From NCBI GenBank assembly GCA_022562895.1, contig JADFOK010000002.1, positions 48,261 through 112,260 of the forward strand: 64,000 nucleotides of DNA, read 5' to 3'. This DNA is from Bacteroidota bacterium (GTDB lineage Bacteria; Bacteroidota; Bacteroidia; Flavobacteriales; Flavobacteriaceae). The notes beneath the pieces are model-generated. The model made no database searches. It saw only the letters and a list, made by a program, of their open reading frames with translations, and was not told the origin of the DNA. Position numbers and translations under genes: made by a program. Positions 29,840 to 37,900 of the stretch are shown piece by piece (positions within the stretch are counted from its first letter, which is position 1; every line of letters starts with the position of its first letter).

Positions 29840-30277
29840 TTACATTACATATAAGCAATTTCTTCCATAGTCAATAACAGCTCGAGTACTTTTTAAAAAA
29901 TCAGCTCCAATAATTCCATGTACCGATTCTTCAGATGCTTGTTGTAGAGCTTCATTAACGTGAGAGAGATCGAAAAGTACAAAATCAATAGAAGAAAGTT
30001 TCCAATTGTCTATAGAAATTTTGTTTTTACGAGCTAGTTTGGTTTTCATATTAATTGCTCCGGCTCCAGCAGCTTTAATAGAGCTTTCTTCACTTTTTAA
30101 AAAAAAATAAGAGATATTTTTAAACCCAATGCAACTTGTAGATGCTCCGGTATCCAGAATGAAATTCCCCGAGATCGAGTTTATTTTTACTGTTAGTTTA
30201 TAATGACCGGTCTTTAATTTTTTTAAGGGGATTCTATGAAATCCTTTTTTCTCAAGAAGACCGCGTAATTGTATCAT
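29840..30277 (-). CDS. Retropepsin-like aspartyl protease domain protein
   Basis: Small clan AA aspartic-protease-like protein of 145 residues. The catalytic loop reads ILDTGASTSCIG near residue 40 and a second typical GIIGADFLKSTRAVIDY segment lies near 120; one copy is expected to dimerise as in retropepsins. It has no signal peptide or membrane helix, so it is cytoplasmic as written. Its substrate and role are unknown. It is divergent from tatD with only 47 bp between the starts, and convergent with sucB. Confidence 0.78.
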   Translation of the reverse strand: MIQLRGLLEKKGFHRIPLKKLKTGHYKLTVKINSISGNFILDTGASTSCIGFKNISYFFLKSEESSIKAAGAGAINMKTKLARKNKISIDNWKLSSIDFVLFDLSHVNEALQQASEESVHGIIGADFLKSTRAVIDYGRNCLYVM

Positions 30278-30286
30278 TGACTTTTT

Positions 30287-30319
30287 TTGTAAATATAGGG
30301 AACAAAATAATTAGCTTTG
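30287..30319 (+). promoter_or_regulatory. Bacteroidetes-type promoter for tatD-ansA
   Basis: TTG at 30287-30289, 22-bp spacer, TAGCTTTG at 30312-30319. The start ATG follows after 5 nt, so the mRNA is predicted to be leaderless. Confidence 0.6.
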
Positions 30320-30324
30320 CAACT

Positions 30325-31089
30325 ATGTTAACAGATACTCATGCCCATTTATATATCGAAGCGTTTAACGATGATCGTAAAACCATGATGAAACGAGCTA
30401 ATGATGCCGGAGTACATCGATTTTTTATTCCAGCAATAGATTCAACCTATACCAAGGCAATGTATGATCTAGAAAAAGAATATACATCAATGGTTTTCTT
30501 AATGATGGGTTTGCATCCCACTTCAGTTAAGGAGAATTATAAAGAGGAGCTATCCCATGTTGAAGAACAATTTAGAAATAGAAAATTTTATGCTGTAGGT
30601 GAGATTGGAATTGATTTGTATTGGGATACTACTACCTTAGGCATTCAGCAAACCGTTTTTAGAAAACAAATTCAATTAGCAAAAAAGTATAAATTGCCAA
30701 TTGTAATCCATTGCCGGAATGCCTTTGAAGAAGTTTTTGATGTATTAGAGAGTGAAAAAGGGGAGGATTTATTTGGTATTTTTCATTGTTTCACCGGAAC
30801 AGAACGACAAGCAAAAAAAGCATTATCGTATAATATGAAACTTGGCATAGGTGGTGTAGTAACGTTTAAAAACGGAAAAATAGACACCTATTTAAATAAT
30901 ATAAATTTAAAGCATATTGTTTTGGAAACAGATGCACCGTATCTTGCACCTGTTCCTTATCGGGGTAAACGAAATGAAAGTAGTTATCTGTCGGTAGTAT
31001 GTGAAAAAGTAGCAGAAGTATATGGTATTTCTATAGAAGAGGTAACAAATATTACTACTAAAAACTCAAAAGAAGTTTTTGGCATTTAA
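30325..31089 (+). CDS. tatD: TatD-family metal-dependent hydrolase (DNase)
   Basis: TIM-barrel hydrolase of the TatD family, with DNase/3'-5' exonuclease activity in characterised members. Metal-binding and catalytic features are visible: HAHL near the N-terminus, VGEIGID near residue 94, IHCR (then FHCFTG) and the late LETDAPYLAP motif. I start at the ATG at 30325 (MLTDTHAHLY), the conserved family start. The frame is open 48 bp further, but that part would be the promoter. The -7 element ends 5 nt before this ATG. ansA follows 15 bp downstream, so the two are probably co-transcribed. Confidence 0.92.
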   Translation: MLTDTHAHLYIEAFNDDRKTMMKRANDAGVHRFFIPAIDSTYTKAMYDLEKEYTSMVFLMMGLHPTSVKENYKEELSHVEEQFRNRKFYAVGEIGIDLYWDTTTLGIQQTVFRKQIQLAKKYKLPIVIHCRNAFEEVFDVLESEKGEDLFGIFHCFTGTERQAKKALSYNMKLGIGGVVTFKNGKIDTYLNNINLKHIVLETDAPYLAPVPYRGKRNESSYLSVVCEKVAEVYGISIEEVTNITTKNSKEVFGI

Positions 31090-31104
31090 TTTTTTTCAAA
31101 AAAA

Positions 31105-32133
31105 ATGAGCGTAAAACCTAAAATACTCCTTATATATACAGGTGGTACCATTGGAATGATTAAAGATTTTGAAACCGGAATTCTACGTAATTTCAATTTC
31201 GACGATTTATTAAAACATATACCCGAATTAAATCTGCTAGATTGCCAAATAGATACCCAAAGTTTTAAAGAACCCATTGATAGTTCTAATATGAATCCTG
31301 ACTATTGGGTTGATATTGCAACTATTATTGAAGAAAATTACTATGCCTTTGACGGATTTGTAGTTCTTCACGGAAGTGATACAATGTCTTATACAGCTTC
31401 GGCAATGAGTTTCATGTTAGAAAATTTAAGCAAACCTGTAATTTTTACAGGATCTCAATTACCTATTGGAGATTTACGTACCGATGCGAAAGAAAATTTA
31501 ATCACTTCAATTCAAATTGCTGCATTACATGAAAACGGAATTCCTAAAATATCAGAGGTTTGTTTATATTTTGAATATAAATTATATCGTGCTAACCGAA
31601 CCACAAAAATTAATGCAGAACATTTTGAAGCCTTTGCGTCCCTAAATTATCCTCCATTAATTGAAAGCGGTGTTCATTTGGTCATTAATTTTGATGCATT
31701 ACTTGTACCTAAAAGAAAAGAAAAATTAATAGTCCATAAAAAATTGGAATCAAATATAATATTGGTAAAAATGTTTCCGGGTATAAATAGAACTACAATA
31801 AATTATTTGTTTTCATATCCTCAGATAAAAGGATTGATTCTGGAAACTTATGGAAGTGGGAATGTTACCAATCAACCATGGTTTATTGAGGCAATAAAAA
31901 AATTAACAGATAAAGGTATTCCGATGGTTAACGTGACTCAATGTTCGGGAGGAAGTGTTACTATGGGTTTATATGAAACTAGTGTTCAACTTGAGAAAGC
32001 TGGAGTAATTTCCGGTAAAGACTGCACTACAGAAGCTGCATTAACAAAATTAATGTTTATGTTAGGGAAAAAAATTCCTACAAAAAAATTTCAAAAAATC
32101 TTCGAAACTTCACTAAGGGGTGAAATGAATTAA
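31105..32133 (+). CDS. ansA: L-asparaginase, type I (cytoplasmic)
   Basis: Hydrolyses L-asparagine to aspartate and ammonia. Both catalytic threonine motifs are present: TGGTIGM at about residues 12-18 and HGSDTMSYTASAM near residue 89. No signal peptide, so it fits the low-affinity cytoplasmic type I enzyme. 342 residues is normal. It is separated from tatD by only 15 bp and shares its promoter. The window also carries a Ntn-type isoaspartyl peptidase and a glycosylasparaginase, which act on different substrates. Confidence 0.93.
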   Translation: MSVKPKILLIYTGGTIGMIKDFETGILRNFNFDDLLKHIPELNLLDCQIDTQSFKEPIDSSNMNPDYWVDIATIIEENYYAFDGFVVLHGSDTMSYTASAMSFMLENLSKPVIFTGSQLPIGDLRTDAKENLITSIQIAALHENGIPKISEVCLYFEYKLYRANRTTKINAEHFEAFASLNYPPLIESGVHLVINFDALLVPKRKEKLIVHKKLESNIILVKMFPGINRTTINYLFSYPQIKGLILETYGSGNVTNQPWFIEAIKKLTDKGIPMVNVTQCSGGSVTMGLYETSVQLEKAGVISGKDCTTEAALTKLMFMLGKKIPTKKFQKIFETSLRGEMN

Positions 32134-32232
32134 AAAACCCAGTAAATATTTTATCAAACTACTTTTTTTTTGTTATTTGGTTCTCCCGAGCACTTGGGGT
32201 TCGGATTAACAATTTTATTTATAGAGAATTAT

Positions 32233-32320
32233 AGAGAGGTGGCCGAGTGGTCGAAGGCGCACGCTTGGAAAGCGTGTATACGCCAAAAGCGTATCGAGGG
32301 TTCGAATCCCTTCCTCTCTG
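32233..32320 (+). tRNA. tRNA-Ser(GGA)
   Basis: Acceptor stem AGAGAGG pairs with CCTCTCT, and the D arm is GCC/GGC. The anticodon stem CACGC/GCGTG flanks a 7-nt loop with anticodon GGA at 32267-32269. A long variable arm and TTCGAAT loop are present. The long variable arm and anticodon identify a class II serine tRNA reading UCC/UCU. Discriminator G, and the terminal CCA is not encoded (CAA follows). Confidence 0.95.
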
Positions 32321-32499
32321 CAAAAGATAAAACTTCAAATGATAGTTGGTTTTTTGTTAGAGGAACAGGCAGATAAAGCTTACTTTAGAGGTAAGTAACT
32401 GTAACAAAAAGGGAAATCGTTTTTTGTTATATTTCACTATAAAAGAGAAACTAGGTTTTACGAAATTATACCTTAATCCTCTTTGAAAAATATTTATTC

Positions 32500-32529
32500 T
32501 TGGAGATTAACTAAATTTTTATATCTTTA
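32500..32529 (+). promoter_or_regulatory. Promoter of the exbB-exbD locus
   Basis: TTG (32500-32502), 19-bp spacer, TATCTTTA (32522-32529), one base off TAnnTTTG. It is 36 bp upstream of the ExbB ATG. Confidence 0.55.
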
Positions 32530-32565
32530 AAACCTTTAACTAAAACAAATTTTAAGTCGATAGCA

Positions 32566-33366
32566 ATGAAAAAATTATTTTCTATTATGGCAATTACAGC
32601 ATTGGTATTTGCTAGTACCCTCAAAGCAAATGCAACAGTGACAAAAACAATGCCTAACAACACACTAACAATAGTTACAGCAGACAATGTTACATTTATT
32701 CAAGATGAAGATGGAGGTGAAACTATGGAATCCAGAGGATTTCACCAAGAACTGAAAGACCGTTTTGTAGAAGGGGGTCCCGGTTTTATGGGAATTGTAC
32801 TTTTATGTTTAATACTTGGTTTAGCTTTTGCCATTGAAAGAATTATATATTTAAATCTTTCAACTACGAATACTAAAAAATTAGCAGAAAATGTCGAAGA
32901 TGCATTAAAAAGCGGAGGTATTGAAGCTGCAAAGGAAGTTTGTAGGAACACAAAAGGTCCTGTAGCATCTATCTACTATCAGGGGCTTGATCGTGCAGAT
33001 GAAAGCGTAGAAGCAGCCGAAAAAGCTGTAGTAGCATACGGAGGTGTACAAATGGGACAATTAGAGAAAAATATATCTTGGATTTCATTATTTATTGCAA
33101 TTGCACCTATGCTTGGTTTCATGGGAACAGTAATTGGTATGATTTCTGCATTTGATAAAATACAAGCAGCTGGTGATATGAACCCTTCACTTGTAGCCGG
33201 AGGTATTAAGATTGCTCTTTTAACTACCGTTTTTGGGTTAATTGTTGCTATAATACTTCAAATATTCTATAACTATATTATCTCCAAAATTGATAGTATC
33301 GTTAACAGTATGGAAGATGCTTCTATCACATTAATAGATATGTTGGTGGATTATAAGAACAAATAA
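32566..33366 (+). CDS. exbB: ExbB/TolQ/MotA-family proton-channel protein
   Basis: Inner-membrane motor subunit that uses proton flow to energise TonB, which drives the SusC-type importers. It has a signal-like N-terminal helix (residues 5-24), a charged periplasmic linker, then TM helices near residues 65-90, 165-190 and 205-230, including the family pattern ISLFIAIAPMLGFMGTVIGM and GIKIALLTTVFGLIVAI. The extended N-terminal leader is typical of the flavobacterial version. 266 residues. It heads the cluster exbB-X-exbD-exbD (33.3-34.9 kb), whose tight spacing suggests one operon. Confidence 0.9.
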   Translation: MKKLFSIMAITALVFASTLKANATVTKTMPNNTLTIVTADNVTFIQDEDGGETMESRGFHQELKDRFVEGGPGFMGIVLLCLILGLAFAIERIIYLNLSTTNTKKLAENVEDALKSGGIEAAKEVCRNTKGPVASIYYQGLDRADESVEAAEKAVVAYGGVQMGQLEKNISWISLFIAIAPMLGFMGTVIGMISAFDKIQAAGDMNPSLVAGGIKIALLTTVFGLIVAIILQIFYNYIISKIDSIVNSMEDASITLIDMLVDYKNK

Positions 33367-33390
33367 TAATTTTTAAATATACCAAACATA

Positions 33391-33813
33391 ATGGGTTTAC
33401 ATAGAATATTAAAAATAGTAGGAATGCTTCTTAGTGTTGTAGGGGCGATATTTCTCGCAATGATAATTACAAAAGGTGATGAAGTTGTTAAAGCAACTGG
33501 TGCAGGTGTTGATGGTTTTATATACGTAGCATATTTTATTTTTGCATTGGTACTTTTTTTCGTTATCGTATTCGGGCTTAAAGGACTTTTCTCGGGAAAC
33601 ATAAAAAACACTCTTATTGTTATTGGGGTATTTATAACAATTGTATTGATTTCTTACATTTTAGCAGATGGTACTCCGATGGAACTCAATGAAGGTGGCA
33701 TGTTATCTGAAAATGGCTCTAAATGGGTAGGTGCCGGATTATATACATTTTACATCTTAGCCTTTATAGCCATAGGAGCTATGATATTAAGTGGATTTAA
33801 AAAAGTGAAATAA
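33391..33813 (+). CDS. Four-helix membrane protein of the exbB-exbD locus, unknown function
   Basis: 140-residue predicted inner-membrane protein with helices at about 8-26, 42-64, 75-94 and 113-133, short loops and a basic C-terminus (FKKVK). I do not recognise a named family, but an unassigned gene is regularly found between exbB and exbD in Flavobacteriia. Here it lies 24 bp after exbB and shares one base with the exbD ATG (TAATG), which implies translational coupling. A role in assembling or gating the ExbBD motor is a guess from position. Confidence 0.8.
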   Translation: MGLHRILKIVGMLLSVVGAIFLAMIITKGDEVVKATGAGVDGFIYVAYFIFALVLFFVIVFGLKGLFSGNIKNTLIVIGVFITIVLISYILADGTPMELNEGGMLSENGSKWVGAGLYTFYILAFIAIGAMILSGFKKVK

Positions 33814-34445
33814 TGGCAAGAAGATCAGCACCCGAAGTCAATGCAGGATCTATGGCAGACATAGCTTTCCTACTTCTTATTTTTTTCTTGGTTACTACTA
33901 CCATGGTAAAGGATAAAGGAATTGCAAGACTATTACCTCCTAAACAAGAAAATTTGATCGATCCTCCTAAAATCAAACAAAGAAATTTATTTATAGTATT
34001 GGTGAATAAGGATGATCAATTACTTGTAGAAGATAATCTAATGGATTTGAAGGATTTACGTCAGGCAGCTATCGAATTTCTGGATAATGGTGGAGCTCCG
34101 TCGGGTTCTCCCGAATATTGTAATTACTGCAGAGGAAAAAAAGATCCCTCATCTTCAGACAATCCAGATAAAGCGGTAATATCTGTACAGAATGATCGGC
34201 TTACATCCTATAAAATGTATATAGCAGTACAAAATGAATTGGTCGCAGCGTATAACTTTCTTAGAGATAGAGAGTCACTAAGGTTATATGGCTGGAAATT
34301 CACTGAAGTTAAAAAAGCATTTGCAGAAAAGAATTTTAGAGGAAATAAGGCTGATAGAGTAAAAACAGAAGAAGGAATGAAGGAAATTAAATTACTGTAT
34401 CCTTTAAAACTTTCGGAAGCATTACCTAGAAAAGCAGGTAATTAA
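33813..34445 (+). CDS. exbD: ExbD/TolR-family biopolymer transport protein (first copy)
   Basis: Membrane-anchored partner of ExbB with a periplasmic domain. The single TM helix carries the essential Asp in GSMADIAFLLLIFFLVTTTM (residues about 12-31). The periplasmic domain is longer than usual for ExbD (210 residues) and holds a CNYC (CxxC) segment at about residues 107-110 inside a Gly/Ser/Pro-rich insertion. It overlaps the upstream membrane gene by one base and is followed by a second exbD. Two different ExbDs suggest a heteromeric or dual-function motor. Confidence 0.88.
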   Translation: MARRSAPEVNAGSMADIAFLLLIFFLVTTTMVKDKGIARLLPPKQENLIDPPKIKQRNLFIVLVNKDDQLLVEDNLMDLKDLRQAAIEFLDNGGAPSGSPEYCNYCRGKKDPSSSDNPDKAVISVQNDRLTSYKMYIAVQNELVAAYNFLRDRESLRLYGWKFTEVKKAFAEKNFRGNKADRVKTEEGMKEIKLLYPLKLSEALPRKAGN

Positions 34446-34463
34446 TAAATCAATTAGTAGGCT

Positions 34464-34940
34464 ATGTCGAAATTCACAAAGAAAAAAAGTAATGAATTAC
34501 CACCAATTTCTACAGCATCCTTACCGGATATTGTATTTATGTTGTTATTCTTTTTTATGGTGGTAACGGTAATGAGAGAAACTGATTTGAAAGTAGAACA
34601 AAAATTTCCAAAAGCAGATCAGGTAGAAAAACTTAGAAAAGATCGTTCAATTTTTATTTTTGCAGGAAAGCCAAGTCGCCAATACAAAGAAAGATATGGA
34701 AAAGAAGGAAAAATCCAAATAAGAGATAAATACACAAATATTTCAAATCTAGCATTTGCTCTTGAAGGTGAAAGAGCTAAATTACTACCCGAGCTTCAAG
34801 GTAGCATAGTAGTAGCCCTAAAAATTGATGAAGATACTAATACAGGGCTGGTTTCAGATATTAAAGAACAGTTAAGGGAATTGAATATGGTGAAAATAAT
34901 ATATATAACCACTCTCGGAAACCAATTGGATGATCTTTAG
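34464..34940 (+). CDS. exbD: ExbD/TolR-family biopolymer transport protein (second copy)
   Basis: Second ExbD paralogue, 158 residues. The TM helix with the conserved Asp reads LPDIVFMLLFFFMVVTVM at about residues 21-38, followed by a periplasmic TolR-like fold ending in LNMVKIIYITTL. It lacks the Cys insertion of the first copy. Follows it by 18 bp, and a rho-independent terminator lies after the stop, marking the end of the locus. Probably works with ExbB in TonB energisation. Confidence 0.9.
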   Translation: MSKFTKKKSNELPPISTASLPDIVFMLLFFFMVVTVMRETDLKVEQKFPKADQVEKLRKDRSIFIFAGKPSRQYKERYGKEGKIQIRDKYTNISNLAFALEGERAKLLPELQGSIVVALKIDEDTNTGLVSDIKEQLRELNMVKIIYITTLGNQLDDL

Positions 34941-34977
34941 TTATTTTCTTTGTAACGGTAATAAAATCATATTAAAT

Positions 34978-35003
34978 GCCTTGAAATTTTCAAGGCGTTT
35001 TTT
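34978..35003 (+). terminator. Rho-independent terminator after exbD
   Basis: 8-bp stem GCCTTGAA / TTCAAGGC with loop ATT, followed by GTTTTTT. Confidence 0.88.
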
Positions 35004-35039
35004 GTTTCAGATATTATCTATTACAATTACCTTTATCCA

Positions 35040-35747
35040 ATGTCATCTATAGCAAAATATTATTTAAGTTTTTTTTCATTACTGACTTTTAGTAGTATTG
35101 CCCAGGTTGTTGAACTACAAATAGTTGAGGATTCACTTTACCGTGAAGATCAATTTTATATAGGCGTTACCTACAATATTATCTCATCCCTATCTAGTGG
35201 AGTTGTAGAACCTAATGGTCTTTCGGGAGGTATACAATTTGGGTATTTAAGAGATATGCCTATAAATGAACAACGTAATTTGGCAGTAGCTGTTGGGGTC
35301 GGTTTTTCTTTAGATCAATACAGTCAAAATATATTTATAAATAAAGATGTAAATGGAATTACAACTTTTACTATTCTTGATGATACTACTACCTTTAATA
35401 CAAATCGACTCAATATAACATTAATTGAAGTCCCAATTGAATTTCGTTGGCGAAGTTCAACCCCTTCTACCTATAAGTTTTGGCGTGTTTATGCTGGATT
35501 CAGATTTGGATATGCTATTTGGAATAAATCTACTTTTAAACAATCTGGTAATTCGGTTTTAATATCAGATATACCTGAGTTTGAAAAGTTAAGACTAGGA
35601 GCTACTTTGAGTTTTGGGTATAGCACCTTCAATTTTTTTGCTTATTACAGTATTAATCCTTTTTTTAATGATAAAGCTGTTTCAATGGATGGACAGCGGG
35701 TGAATTTCAAAACATTAAATCTAGGATTGATTTTTTATATTTTATAA
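35040..35747 (+). CDS. PorT-family outer-membrane beta-barrel protein
   Basis: Predicted outer-membrane barrel of 235 residues with a signal peptide (residues 1-21, ending SSIAQ). Amphipathic strands and repeated aromatic patterns (LSGGIQFGYLRDM, YAGFRFGYAIWNKS) resemble PorT/SprT, a T9SS-associated protein, and the paralogues often encoded next to exbD. I would not claim the T9SS function without alignment. It is separated from the exb locus by a terminator, and its stop overlaps a convergent membrane gene by 6 bp. Confidence 0.65.
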   Translation: MSSIAKYYLSFFSLLTFSSIAQVVELQIVEDSLYREDQFYIGVTYNIISSLSSGVVEPNGLSGGIQFGYLRDMPINEQRNLAVAVGVGFSLDQYSQNIFINKDVNGITTFTILDDTTTFNTNRLNITLIEVPIEFRWRSSTPSTYKFWRVYAGFRFGYAIWNKSTFKQSGNSVLISDIPEFEKLRLGATLSFGYSTFNFFAYYSINPFFNDKAVSMDGQRVNFKTLNLGLIFYIL

Positions 35748-36347
35748 CCAAAAATTCAGCATAATTATTTGAGGTATTATCCCAAGAAATAATCCAGCAA
35801 TAAGTTCAGGATAAATGTGAGATTTAGTATCTAATCTGGAGGAAGCTATCCATCCATTACAGAAGAAAAATATTCCGATGCCCAGTAAAAGATTAATTTT
35901 AAAATGTATGCTTAGGCCAATTATAAACATGGTTACACCTGCAATCCCCATTTGATGCAAGCTTATTTTAAATTTAAAAAAGACTAAAACCAAAGCCGCT
36001 AAGGAGGAAAAAAGTATCCCTACAAAAAAATAATACATCTCAGGACTGTCATAAGGAGAATAAACCATCTTTAAAATTAAAAATAATAAAACGATTTGTA
36101 CCATTAATGGGAACTTACGTTCTTTAACATTTGTAAGGTTTATTGAATTAATTACTGTAAGATTTTTCAGTAAAAAAAATGTAATTATTGGAATTAAAAA
36201 GGTTATGATTGCGATTTCAAAAAGTTTTGTTCGTATTAAATCCGGTTCAATAAATCGAGGTGTTATACTATAATAAATGGCAGCACCCCAAAAGGGCATT
36301 ATCAATGGATGAAATAAATATGCAGCAATTTGTAGGAAGTATTTCAT
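35742..36347 (-). CDS. Integral membrane protein with PAP2-like motif remnants
   Basis: 201 residues, six predicted TM helices. One stretch matches the third PAP2 phosphatase motif: SRLDTKSHIYPE (SR-x5-H-x3-E, where active enzymes have Asp last). KERKFP resembles motif 1 loosely, and the central SGH motif is replaced by LHQMG. It may be a degenerate or unusual lipid-phosphate phosphatase relative. Overlaps rpoN by one base at its start (TAATG), so it is coupled to rpoN on the minus strand. Confidence 0.7.
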   Translation of the reverse strand: MKYFLQIAAYLFHPLIMPFWGAAIYYSITPRFIEPDLIRTKLFEIAIITFLIPIITFFLLKNLTVINSINLTNVKERKFPLMVQIVLLFLILKMVYSPYDSPEMYYFFVGILFSSLAALVLVFFKFKISLHQMGIAGVTMFIIGLSIHFKINLLLGIGIFFFCNGWIASSRLDTKSHIYPELIAGLFLGIIPQIIMLNFWL

Positions 36348-37810
36348 TAAATTAATTTTCGAAGACGGGCTACGGGTAATTCCATTTGCTCCCTGTATTT
36401 GGCTATTGTACGACGGGCAATGGGATATCCTTTTTCTTTTAAAATTCTTGCCAATTTATCATCTGTGAGAGGTTTTCTTTTATTTTCTTCAGATATGATT
36501 ATTTTTAAAATATTTTTAATCTCTCGGGTAGAAACATCTTCCCCCCGATCATTTTTCATAGATTCACTGAAGAATTCCTTTATTAATTTGGTGCCATAAG
36601 GCGTATTTACATATTTGCTATTAGCTACCCTTGAAACTGTAGAAACATCCATATCAATCTTTTCGGCAATATTCTTTAAAATCATAGGCTTTAATTTTTG
36701 TTCATCGCCTGTTAAAAAATATTCCCTTTGGTGATGCATTATAGCATTCATTGTTACAAATAAAGTCTGTTGTCTTTGTTTAATTGCATCTATAAACCAT
36801 TTAGCGGCATCTAGTTTTTGCTTAATGAACAATATGGCATCTTTTTGTGATTTCGATTTTTGTTTAGACTCTTTATAGCCTTTAAGAATTTCGGTATAAT
36901 CTCTTGATATGTGAAGTTCTGGGGCGTTTCTTCCATTAAGAGTGAGTTCTAATTTTCCCTCTGTAATTTTTATTGCAAAATCAGGTATTACATGTTCTAC
37001 TATTTGGGGGTTTCCTGAAAAACTTCCCCCAGGTTTGGGATTTAAGCCTTCAATTTCATGAATAGCATCTCGTAATTCTTCCTCAGTAATCTCAAATTTT
37101 TTAAGTAGTTTTTTATAATGTTTTTTTGAAAATTGATCGAAAGTTTCTTCAATAATACGAATGGCTAACGAAACAGACGTATTAAGAACTTTTCGGTGTA
37201 ATTGAATGGACAAACACTCCTGAAGGTTCTGAGCTGCTACACCTGCAGGATCCAATTCTTGTACAAGCTTTAATATACTTTTTATTTTTTCTACGGAAGT
37301 AAATAAATTTTGGGTAAACGCTAAATCATCTACAATATCAATGACATCGCGACGAATATAACCACTTTCGTCAACACTACCCACAAGAAAATAAGCAATT
37401 TCCTTCTCTTCTTCATTTAATCGAATGGTATTTAATTGCTGAAGCAAGTATTGGTTAAAAGTAGTTCCTGAAGCATAGGGGATCTGTTTTTCTTCATCGT
37501 CTGCACTATAGTTATTTGCAGACAATTTATAACTTGGAGTTTCATCATCACTGAGGTATTCGTCTATATTTATTTCGGTATCAATTACCTCGGTTCCTTC
37601 ATCATAATCATTGTCTGAATTATCATTGCTATAATCGTCTTCAATTGTTTCTAATTCTTCCTTTCCTCCTTCTAAAGCAGGATTTTCTTCTAATTCTTGA
37701 GTAATACGTTGTTCAAATGCCTGTGTAGGCAATTGAATAAGCTTCATCAACTGTATTTGTTGGGGTGACAGCTTTTGAGAAAGTCTAATATTGAGTTGTT
37801 GTTTTAACAT
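36347..37810 (-). CDS. rpoN: RNA polymerase sigma-54 factor
   Basis: Alternative sigma factor that recognises -24/-12 promoters and needs an AAA+ enhancer-binding activator. Order: N-terminal Gln-rich activator-interacting region I (QQLNIRLSQKLSPQQIQLMKLIQLP), an acidic region II (residues about 48-100), core-binding domain, HTH region, and the C-terminal RpoN box ARRTIAKYRE near the end (ending LRKLI). 487 residues is typical. Downstream is coupled to the PAP2-like gene; a 9-bp stem terminator separates it from asnS. Confidence 0.96.
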   Translation of the reverse strand: MLKQQLNIRLSQKLSPQQIQLMKLIQLPTQAFEQRITQELEENPALEGGKEELETIEDDYSNDNSDNDYDEGTEVIDTEINIDEYLSDDETPSYKLSANNYSADDEEKQIPYASGTTFNQYLLQQLNTIRLNEEEKEIAYFLVGSVDESGYIRRDVIDIVDDLAFTQNLFTSVEKIKSILKLVQELDPAGVAAQNLQECLSIQLHRKVLNTSVSLAIRIIEETFDQFSKKHYKKLLKKFEITEEELRDAIHEIEGLNPKPGGSFSGNPQIVEHVIPDFAIKITEGKLELTLNGRNAPELHISRDYTEILKGYKESKQKSKSQKDAILFIKQKLDAAKWFIDAIKQRQQTLFVTMNAIMHHQREYFLTGDEQKLKPMILKNIAEKIDMDVSTVSRVANSKYVNTPYGTKLIKEFFSESMKNDRGEDVSTREIKNILKIIISEENKRKPLTDDKLARILKEKGYPIARRTIAKYREQMELPVARLRKLI

Positions 37811-37842
37811 TGATAATGAATAATATCACATAAAAATAAAAA

Positions 37843-37876
37843 AAACAATCTACTTAATTAGCAAAGAAGATTGTTT
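37843..37876 (-). terminator. Terminator between asnS and rpoN
   Basis: 9-bp perfect stem AAACAATCT / AGATTGTTT (minus-strand reading) with a 16-nt loop, then a run of eight T residues. Confidence 0.7.
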
Positions 37877-37900
37877 TAAGAAAAACTTTTAAATATATTA

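Noticed and set aside
32170..32376. 68-codon open frame across the tRNA-Ser region
   Set aside because: It runs through the tRNA gene, lacks a recognisable product and a promoter, and its composition follows the tRNA.
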